Origin: Candidatus Falkowiibacteriota bacterium
GTDB taxonomy: Bacteria; Patescibacteriota; Patescibacteriia; Patescibacteriales; WJLG01
Assembly: GCA_014728685.1 (NCBI GenBank)
Contig: WJLG01000018.1
Span: forward strand, 1 to 11,078
DNA length: 11,078 nt
Direction of reading: 5' to 3'
The position numbers and the translations under genes are program-made. The notes beneath the pieces are model-generated. The model had not been told where the DNA came from. It worked only from the letters and a program-made list of their open reading frames with translations, and did no database searches. Below are positions 1-4,397 of the stretch, piece after piece. Within the stretch, counting starts at the first letter, position 1. Each line of letters starts with the position of its first letter.

Positions 1-109
1 CAGCTGTTTGGGTAGTAGTACTGGTTCACTTTGCCGGTCTGCCGGACGGTATGTCGGGACAGGAGCAGTTTGATTCCCCGCTGTCCGGAACCCGGAAACG
101 AGCACCCGG

Positions 110-147
110 AAAAAAGAAGCCCGTCCCGAACAGCATCCGGGACGGGC
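110..147 (-). terminator. Terminator of the tRNA unit
   Basis: A perfect 10-bp GC-rich stem (119-128 with 138-147, 9-nt loop) follows tRNA-Leu on the minus strand and runs into the tract TTCTTTTTT. The plus-strand side is also T-rich (TTTCGTTTT), so it may act in both directions. Seen directly. Confidence 0.85.
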
Positions 148-157
148 TTTCGTTTTG

Positions 158-241
158 TGCCCAGGACTGGACTCGAACCAGCACGCCCTCGCGGGCACTG
201 CCCCCTCAAGACAGCGTGTCTACCAATTCCACCACCTGGGC
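158..241 (-). tRNA. tRNA-Leu (GAG)
   Basis: On the minus strand the sequence folds as a class II tRNA. The 7-bp acceptor stem GCCCAGG/CCTGGGC is perfect, the D arm contains GGTAGAC, and the anticodon stem CTGTC/GGCAG closes the loop TTGAGGG, giving anticodon GAG (Leu, CTC/CTT codons). The long variable arm is GCCC-GCGA-GGGC and the T loop is TTCGAGT. The discriminator is A. The 3' CCA is not encoded and must be added by the CCA-adding enzyme. It lies 13 nt downstream of the tRNA-Lys gene, so the two are probably one transcript ending at the hairpin at 119-147. Confidence 0.95.
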
Positions 242-254
242 TATTTTCTTACCG

Positions 255-327
255 TGACCCCGCCAGGGCTCGAACCTGGGACCCACTGCTTAAAAGGCAG
301 TTGCTCTACCAACTGAGCTAACGGCGC
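255..327 (-). tRNA. tRNA-Lys (TTT), acceptor stem unpaired
   Basis: The D arm (GCTC/GAGC), anticodon arm (ACTGC/GCAGT around CTTTTAA, anticodon TTT) and T arm (CCAGG/CCTGG around TTCGAGC) are all intact, and spacing between arms is canonical. The 5' acceptor strand reads GCGCCGT but the 3' strand reads CGGGGTC, so only about 3 of 7 positions can pair; ACGGCGC would be expected. CCA is not encoded. Either this is a tRNA pseudogene, a gene whose 3' end was replaced by recombination or an integration event, or the contig is chimeric at the conserved T arm. Gene identity as Lys is secure; function is not. Confidence 0.8.
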
Positions 328-336
328 AAAATGCCA

Positions 337-374
337 AAAATAAAAACCCCGTAAATTCGGGAGGTTTTTATTTT
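337..374. terminator. Terminator-like hairpin just 5' of tRNA-Lys
   Basis: A nearly perfect inverted repeat has arms AAAATAAAAACC and GGTTTTTATTTT around a CCG/CGG core, with T-rich arms on both strands. It sits between the predicted tRNA promoter (381-409) and tRNA-Lys, so on the minus strand it would be a leader hairpin or attenuator. On the plus strand it could stop antisense transcription into the tRNAs from the other side. Direction is undecided. Confidence 0.6.
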
Positions 375-380
375 AAAATT

Positions 381-409
381 ATATTAGCATAATTATTTAT
401 TTTTGGCAA
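381..409 (-). promoter_or_regulatory. Probable tRNA promoter
   Basis: On the minus strand TTGCCA (409-404), a 17-nt spacer and TAATAT (386-381) resemble a sigma-70 promoter, followed about 50 nt later by tRNA-Lys. An overlapping TATAAT (383-378) lacks a matched -35. Confidence 0.5.
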
Positions 410-425
410 GACTTTTTTAAAATTT

Positions 426-461
426 AAAAAACCTCTCTCTATCTATACAGATAAAGAGAGG
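426..461 (-). terminator. Terminator of the small-ORF unit
   Basis: On the minus strand a 12-bp stem (461-450 with 443-432, one T-G wobble) with a 6-nt loop is followed by TTTTTT. It closes the minus-strand unit that begins upstream of dnaB. Confidence 0.8.
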
Positions 462-464
462 TGA

Positions 465-508
465 CATCCTGTTTTGAGTTGCACATCATCCTGTTTTCGA
501 TTCAGATG
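465..508. repeat. Two-copy 22-bp-period direct repeat
   Basis: CATCCTGTTTT occurs at 465-475 and again at 487-497, exactly 22 bp apart, with weaker similarity in the following bases. It lies between the stop of the downstream small frame and the terminator. No function can be read from it. Confidence 0.55.
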
Positions 509-597
509 ATGTACTTCTTCGCTTCGCTGTCTTTGATCGCGTTTCCGATTTGAAAAAAATTCGCCGTGCTACCACGGCAGCGTACTTGAATGTTCAC
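502..597 (-). CDS. Small hypothetical protein, 31 aa (GTG start)
   Basis: I do not recognise this product. The GTG start at 597 is chosen because AAAGGA lies 7 nt upstream, good Shine-Dalgarno spacing. The frame runs 31 residues, starting MNIQVRCRGST and ending in a lysine-rich EAKKYII before TGA. An in-frame ATG at 666 would give 54 residues with a Phe-rich segment (FEFFSFLF), but only a distant GAGG precedes it. The first codons carry a perfect hairpin, GCCGTG-GTAG-CACGGC. The frame is second in a minus-strand unit with the 33-aa frame at 704-805 and ends about 40 nt before the terminator. The motif RxRGST is shared with that upstream frame, perhaps by chance. A structured RNA rather than a gene remains possible. 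Confidence 0.45.
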   Translation of the reverse strand: MNIQVRCRGSTANFFQIGNAIKDSEAKKYII

Positions 598-703
598 GGA
601 TACTTCCTTTCGAAAAAGAAAAGAAAAAAATTCAAAAACCGTATTTGAGGATTTTGCCGCAGCCATTTCGACCAATTACCTCAACTTGGCCGGGCAATAG
701 CGG

Positions 704-805
704 CTAAAGCAGATAGTTAAAGGCTTGTCTCGCCGGTAGCTTCGGTTTGGCCGTAGTCGTCGATTGATTCGTCGATCCGCGAATTCGCGGCAGAAAAGCT
801 TGCAT
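704..805 (-). CDS. Small hypothetical protein, 33 aa
   Basis: An ATG at 805 is preceded by a perfect AAGGAGG (819-813) with 7-nt spacing. The 33-residue product begins MQAFLPRIRGSTNQS and is basic and Thr-rich, with no membrane segment or family motif that I recognise. Its fifth to ninth codons contain the 14-nt palindrome CCGCGAATTCGCGG, able to form a hairpin in the mRNA. The Shine-Dalgarno itself is flanked by AAACC/GGTTT (828-824 and 814-810), a 5-bp stem that could mask it and so regulate translation. It is first in a minus-strand unit divergent from dnaB. The ribosome binding site argues for translation; shortness and unknown conservation limit confidence. Confidence 0.5.
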   Translation of the reverse strand: MQAFLPRIRGSTNQSTTTAKPKLPARQAFNYLL

Positions 806-869
806 AAGCAAACCTCCTTAGTTGGTTTGGTGATTAAGGTACACTAGCACCTGCCCACCGTGGCAGATG

Positions 870-898
870 AATAAAAACTGTTAATAACAGCAGATCAA
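870..898 (-). promoter_or_regulatory. Candidate promoter with palindrome, small-ORF unit
   Basis: On the minus strand TTGATC (898-893), a 17-nt spacer and TTTATT (875-870) form a weak sigma-70-like promoter. The odd palindrome CTGTTAATAACAG (878-890) lies in the spacer and would suit a dimeric repressor. The leader also holds a CTGCC/GGCAG hairpin at 851-865. Confidence 0.35.
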
Positions 899-917
899 GA
901 AAAAACTGGCAAGGGAG

Positions 918-926
918 TTATCCACA
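918..926 (+). promoter_or_regulatory. DnaA box
   Basis: TTATCCACA matches the classical DnaA-binding consensus exactly. It lies between the divergent small-ORF unit and dnaB, just upstream of the predicted dnaB promoter, where DnaA could tune helicase-loader stoichiometry. A single box is not enough to call an origin. Confidence 0.5.
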
Positions 927-948
927 TTCTATCCGCCAAGATATGAAC

Positions 949-977
949 TTGCGCGAAAATACTTTTTTTTATAAGAT
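949..977 (+). promoter_or_regulatory. Probable dnaB promoter
   Basis: TTGCGC (949-954) and TAAGAT (972-977) are 17 nt apart, and an overlapping TATAAG lies at 970-975. Transcription would start near 984, leaving a leader of about 18 nt without a Shine-Dalgarno. Confidence 0.5.
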
Positions 978-1001
978 AAAGAAATACTAATCACGAAATC
1001 T

Positions 1002-2393
1002 ATGGCTGAAAAAGAAACCGCCGGCAAATTGCCGCCGCAAAACATCGAAGCGGAACAATCGCTCTTGTCCTGCATCCTGATCGACAAGAATGCCATCTAT
1101 AAAATAATCGATATTGTCACCGCTGAAGATTTTTACAAAGGTTCGCATCAAACCGTTTTTTCGGCTATGCGAGAACTGTTTTCGCATCAAGAACCGATAG
1201 ACATCCTCACTCTCTCGAACAAACTGGAAGAAAAAAAGAAACTGTCTGATATCGGCGGCAAGACCTATTTGGCCGAATTGTCGAATTTTGTGGCCACTGC
1301 TTCCAATGTCGAGCATTACGCCAAGATCATTAAGAACAAGTCAACTTTGAGAAAACTGCAGAAAGTGGCCTCAGAGATATCAGATCTATCCTTTGATGAG
1401 GAAAGCGATGTGGACAGCACCTTGGATACGGTAGAGAGAAAGGTTTTCGATGTGTCGCAAAACTATTCCAAGAATCTGTTCGTACCGATCGAAAATCTCC
1501 TGACCCAAGCCTTTGACAGGATAGACGAATTGCACAAGCAAAGCGGCAAACTAAGAGGCATACCTACCGGTTTCAATGACCTGGATGGCTTACTGGCCGG
1601 CCTGCAAAAATCCGACCTGGTCATACTGGCCGCTCGTCCCAGTGTCGGTAAGACCACTTTTGCCTTAGATATAGCCAGAATGGCGGCCATCAAAAGCCGG
1701 CAGAATGTGGGCATCTTCTCGCTCGAAATGAGCAAAGAACAGCTGGTAGATCGTATGCTGTGTGCACAAGCCGGAGTTTCGCTTTGGAAAATGAGAACCG
1801 GAAAACTTTCAGACCGCGAGGAGGATAACGACTTTTCCAAGATCGGCCAAGCTATGGGTGAATTATCCGAGGCTCACATATATATAGATGATGAGCCCAA
1901 TAATGCCATAATGGACATTCGAGCCAAGGCTCGAAGGCTGAAAATGGATCGCGGTTTGGGGCTTTTGATCATCGACTATTTGCAGTTGATGGAAGGCCGC
2001 GGTAAATACAGCGATAACCGCGTCCAGGAAGTTTCGGAGATCAGCCGCGGACTAAAAGGCATTGCCAGAGAGTTGGATATTCCGGTTTTGGCCTTATCCC
2101 AGCTTTCTCGTGCTGTTGAACAAACATCTCCGGCTATTCCTAAATTGGCCCACTTAAGAGAATCCGGATCCATTGAGCAGGATGCGGATGTGGTAATGTT
2201 CGTTTACAGGAAAGCGGCCGATAGAAATTATAATTTTGAAGAATTATCTGAAGAGGATAAAAGTTCGACTCAGATAATAATAGCCAAGCACAGAAATGGC
2301 CCGACCGGCGTCGCTCATTTGTATTTTGATCAAAACTCAGTAAGCTTTAAAAATCTGGAAACGCACACAATGCAACCGCCGCCTGAATTTTAG
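1002..2393 (+). CDS. dnaB: Replicative DNA helicase DnaB
   Basis: This is the hexameric 5'-3' helicase that unwinds the replication fork. The 463-residue product has the usual family length. Residues 10-110 match the DnaB N-terminal helical domain (PPQNIEAEQSLL). After a linker comes the RecA-type motor: Walker A ARPSVGKTT at 211-219, the FSLEMS segment at 239-244, Walker B LLIIDYLQLM at 321-330, HLRESGSIEQDAD at 384-396, and KHRNGPTG at 429-436 with the arginine-finger region. No intein interrupts these motifs. The ATG is preceded by no recognisable Shine-Dalgarno; only about 18 nt of leader is predicted. No terminator is visible after the TAG, so transcription may continue into the repeat region and ybaB. 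Confidence 0.97.
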   Translation: MAEKETAGKLPPQNIEAEQSLLSCILIDKNAIYKIIDIVTAEDFYKGSHQTVFSAMRELFSHQEPIDILTLSNKLEEKKKLSDIGGKTYLAELSNFVATASNVEHYAKIIKNKSTLRKLQKVASEISDLSFDEESDVDSTLDTVERKVFDVSQNYSKNLFVPIENLLTQAFDRIDELHKQSGKLRGIPTGFNDLDGLLAGLQKSDLVILAARPSVGKTTFALDIARMAAIKSRQNVGIFSLEMSKEQLVDRMLCAQAGVSLWKMRTGKLSDREEDNDFSKIGQAMGELSEAHIYIDDEPNNAIMDIRAKARRLKMDRGLGLLIIDYLQLMEGRGKYSDNRVQEVSEISRGLKGIARELDIPVLALSQLSRAVEQTSPAIPKLAHLRESGSIEQDADVVMFVYRKAADRNYNFEELSEEDKSSTQIIIAKHRNGPTGVAHLYFDQNSVSFKNLETHTMQPPPEF

Positions 2394-2447
2394 TCGCTAA
2401 ACGCACAACGCGTAACACATAACGTATTTGCAAAATATCATATAAAC

Positions 2448-2520
2448 AATAAATAAAATAATTCGCATGTCCCGCCGTTATGCCTGCGGCAGCCCCGCTA
2501 CGAATGGGGCACATGCTAAT
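2448..2520. repeat. Degenerate hairpin unit upstream of the tandem repeat
   Basis: This stretch shares the AT-rich lead (ATAAATAAAAT) and ATGTCCCGC with the 58-bp units that follow. It carries extra sequence with the hairpin GCCCC-GCTACGAAT-GGGGC and a GCATGT/ACATGC inverted pair. Its loop CTACGAAT is the reverse complement of ATTCGTAG found in the later units, as if an internal palindrome had flipped. Confidence 0.55.
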
Positions 2521-2657
2521 GCGGGTCGCGAAGCGATAACAGTTAATAAATAAAATTAGTATGTCCCGCATTCGTAGTGCGGGTCGCGAAGCGATAACAG
2601 TTAATAAATAAAATTAGTATGTCCCGCATTCGTAGTGCGGGTCGCGAAGCGATAACA
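2521..2657. repeat. 58-bp tandem repeat, 2.4 copies
   Basis: Identical units start at 2521, 2579 and 2637 (the last one 21 nt long), with no mismatch seen between copies. Each unit contains two adjacent hairpins, CCCGCA-TTCGTAG-TGCGGG (formed across units) and TCGC-GAA-GCGA, separated by an AT-rich segment. Each copy also contains a micro-frame beginning ATG TCC CGC and ending with a stop. The array stops 2 nt before the ybaB start codon, so the last hairpin would sit in the ribosome landing site. Confidence 0.9.
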
Positions 2658-2659
2658 AT

Positions 2660-2932
2660 ATGTTTAACAAATTGAAACAATTCAAAGACTTAAGAGACAA
2701 AGCTAAGAACTTGCAAAGCTCCTTGGCTGACGAAACAACAACTGTTGAAAAAAAAGGCGTCCGAGTGGTAATGGACGGAAATATGAACATTTCAACCGTT
2801 GAGATAGAGGGCGATCTTAGCAAAGAAGAATTAGCCAAAGTTTTTGCCGAAGCAACCAATGAAGCCATAAAGAAAACCCAGAAAAATATGGCTATCAAAG
2901 TCCAGCAGATGGGCGGATTCCCCGGAATGTAA
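2660..2932 (+). CDS. ybaB: YbaB/EbfC family nucleoid-associated protein
   Basis: The 90-residue product matches YbaB/EbfC, a small dimeric DNA-binding protein usually encoded next to recR. The N-terminal helix (MFNKLKQFKDLRDKAKNLQ) leads into the strand pair around GVRVVMDGNMNISTVEI, followed by the helix KEELAKVFAEATNEAIKK and the family's Gly/Met-rich end (QQMGGFPGM). Length is slightly short for the family (about 100-110), but both ends look complete. The ATG follows the 58-bp repeat array directly and has no Shine-Dalgarno; its context is the repeat's own GCGATAACA. recR begins about 60 nt downstream on the same strand. dnaX, a frequent third partner, is not upstream. Confidence 0.93.
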   Translation: MFNKLKQFKDLRDKAKNLQSSLADETTTVEKKGVRVVMDGNMNISTVEIEGDLSKEELAKVFAEATNEAIKKTQKNMAIKVQQMGGFPGM

Positions 2933-2991
2933 TCAAAGTCCAAATTGCAAAGAATATTGATTATATATTTGCAGTTTGCTATTTGCAAAAA

Positions 2992-3591
2992 GTGCGCTAT
3001 CCAAAAAGCATCCAAAATTTGATCGATGACCTCAGCCAGCTTCCGACAGTCGGCCCCAGAACCGCCGAACGTTTTGTAATACACTTATTAAAACAGCCAC
3101 AGGAAAATTTGGAAAAGCTGGCTAAACATATTTATGATCTAAAGAACAACATAAAAGTTTGTTCATATTGTTTAGCCCTTTCAGAGACCAACCCTTGTGC
3201 AATTTGTGCTGATAAAGAAAGAGATCGCTCGCTTCTATGTATTGTTTCCGGTTTTTCAGAAATGCTGGCCATTGAAGCATCCAAGGCTTACAACGGCCTA
3301 TACTTGATCATTGGTAAAAATATAGATTTCAATGATAATTCCGATGACAAGAATATCAGTTTGAAAAAGCTAAAAGAAAGGATCAAGGAAAATAAAATAA
3401 AAGAAGTAATATTAGCCCTATCACCCAACATGGAAGGCGAAACTGTAGCAATGTATCTGGCCAGATTCTTAAAACAATACGACCTTAGGATCACAAAACT
3501 GGCCAGAGGACTGCCGATGGGTTCTGATATTGAATATGCTGATGAGATCACCTTGAATAATGCTTTGATAAATCGAAACAAAATTCAGTAA
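2992..3591 (+). CDS. recR: Recombination protein RecR
   Basis: RecR works with RecO (and RecF) to load RecA at gaps. The GTG at 2992 gives 199 residues beginning MRYPKSIQNL, the usual family start; a TTG at 2983 would add three residues. The helix-hairpin-helix lies at about 10-40 (LPTVGPRTAERF). The zinc finger has Cys57, Cys60, Cys69 and Cys72. The Toprim domain follows, with LALSPNMEGE at 141-150 and ARGLPMGSDIEYADE at 171-185. Two parts diverge: the family's VVEEPxD is IVSGFSE here (84-90), and the GGxLSPxxGIGP loop is replaced by GKNIDFNDNSDD (108-119). No Shine-Dalgarno is visible. It forms a likely operon with ybaB. Confidence 0.93.
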   Translation: MRYPKSIQNLIDDLSQLPTVGPRTAERFVIHLLKQPQENLEKLAKHIYDLKNNIKVCSYCLALSETNPCAICADKERDRSLLCIVSGFSEMLAIEASKAYNGLYLIIGKNIDFNDNSDDKNISLKKLKERIKENKIKEVILALSPNMEGETVAMYLARFLKQYDLRITKLARGLPMGSDIEYADEITLNNALINRNKIQ

Positions 3592-3631
3592 TATAAGCAA
3601 AACTTAACTGGATTTGGATCGATTTTTTTGT

Positions 3632-3660
3632 TTGACAAAAAATAATATTTATGATATAAT
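3632..3660 (+). promoter_or_regulatory. Consensus sigma-70 promoter
   Basis: TTGACA (3632-3637), a 17-nt spacer and TATAAT (3655-3660) match the consensus perfectly. Transcription would start near 3667 and produce a leader of about 70 nt for the lipoprotein gene. Confidence 0.9.
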
Positions 3661-3684
3661 ATAAATATATGTACATTAATTAGA

Positions 3685-3760
3685 GCGTAAATAGGAAAAC
3701 AAGGCCTTTTTTCAACTTTAACCATAAGGAGGTCGACATAAGACAACGTCCTATTTACGT
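3685..3760 (+). promoter_or_regulatory. Long-range inverted repeat enclosing RBS and start
   Basis: CGTAAATAGGA (3686-3696) and TCCTATTTACG (3749-3759) are perfect reverse complements, extendable by a G-T pair at 3685/3760. Both arms are in the predicted transcript. The loop contains AAGGCCTT (3701-3708), the Shine-Dalgarno AAGGAGGT (3726-3733) and the ATA start (3738). The CCTT of AAGGCCTT could pair with the AAGG of the Shine-Dalgarno, suggesting structural control of translation. Confidence 0.65.
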
Positions 3761-4286
3761 CTATTCTTTTGCAGCAGTAGCGATGCTTTTAGCCTCGTGT
3801 TCCAAGGACATGGGGGTAAATGCTGTGCAGGAGGTGCGGGAAGACAACATAGAAATTGTTGTCAATGTTGGAGAAACTGATTCTTTGGGCCTTGCCAAAC
3901 GGATCAAAAGCTCTGATGAGACCGTGGTTGAAGCGAGAATTATCGCTCAACAGTCTCTTGCTAAAGCAGGCTCAACTGCTGATGAAAGGATAGACACGAT
4001 AAGCCTATCAAGCGCCATCCTGCGTTTGGAGGAGCATGAAGGGAGCGAGATCATTCTCGATACCCTTACTCTGAAAGGTTTGCGCAATAAGTCGGCTTTG
4101 TCGACTTATCTGGATCCCGAAGCACCACGTGTGTGGCTCCTTGACCTCGTCGCTTTTGACGAAAAAGGAGATACAACACATACGGCAGAGGGAATTCTGC
4201 GTACAAATCCTGAAGAAAGAGTGACAGTGACCATTAATCTGGTAATCACTGTCCATGTCATATCGGGCGAATTAAAAGCCCAATAG
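3738..4286 (+). CDS. Predicted lipoprotein with ATA start codon
   Basis: I do not recognise the family. The first ATG in this frame (3783) gives MLLASCSKD, far too short a signal peptide for the lipobox LASC. Reading upstream in frame gives RQRPIYVYSFAAVAMLLASC, a complete lipoprotein signal with a basic n-region, hydrophobic core and lipidated Cys. The codon placed 5 nt after a perfect AAGGAGGT is ATA at 3738; no ATG, GTG or TTG lies in that interval. The full product would be 182 residues, the mature part rich in Glu, Asp and Thr with alternating strand-like segments and no transmembrane helix. The gene is monocistronic, with its own consensus promoter, structured leader and strong terminator. 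SCSKD resembles lipoprotein ends common in Bacteroidota, so transfer is conceivable. Confidence 0.8.
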   Translation: MRQRPIYVYSFAAVAMLLASCSKDMGVNAVQEVREDNIEIVVNVGETDSLGLAKRIKSSDETVVEARIIAQQSLAKAGSTADERIDTISLSSAILRLEEHEGSEIILDTLTLKGLRNKSALSTYLDPEAPRVWLLDLVAFDEKGDTTHTAEGILRTNPEERVTVTINLVITVHVISGELKAQ

Positions 4287-4301
4287 CTTGATAGGGTCCA
4301 C

Positions 4302-4344
4302 GGGCCGCAGACTTCACTTGGATGAAGTTTGCGGCTCTTTTTTT
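4302..4344 (+). terminator. Terminator of the lipoprotein gene
   Basis: A stem of about 15 bp (4302-4316 with 4323-4337, G-T wobbles included) and a 6-nt loop precede seven T residues. It lies 15 nt after the TAG stop. Confidence 0.92.
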
Positions 4345-4350
4345 ACCAAA

Positions 4351-4382
4351 AATAAAACCGCCCTTTTAGAAGCGGTTTTATT
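4351..4382. terminator. Bidirectional terminator between convergent genes
   Basis: AATAAAACCGC (4351-4361) and GCGGTTTTATT (4372-4382) are perfect complements with T-rich arms on both strands. It serves mainly the minus-strand gene ending at 4398. Confidence 0.85.
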
Positions 4383-4397
4383 ATATATTCAATTTCT

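Noticed and set aside
31..321. Open frames on the plus strand across the tRNA genes
   Set aside because: They run antisense through the terminator and both tRNAs; WTRTSTP-like translations are a well-known artefact of tRNA-antisense reading.
640..720. A short minus-strand stretch reading VEVIGRNGCGK, like a Walker A of an ABC ATPase
   Set aside because: It follows an in-frame TAG and stops within about 10 residues; no other ABC motif is present nearby, so I treat it as chance.
426..898. tmRNA or RNase P RNA in the structured region upstream of dnaB
   Set aside because: No tRNA-like ends, no tag-peptide resume codon with Ala-Ala end, and none of the conserved RNase P core sequences are visible.
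2448..2657. CRISPR array
   Set aside because: The units are directly contiguous 58-bp tandem copies with no variable spacers.
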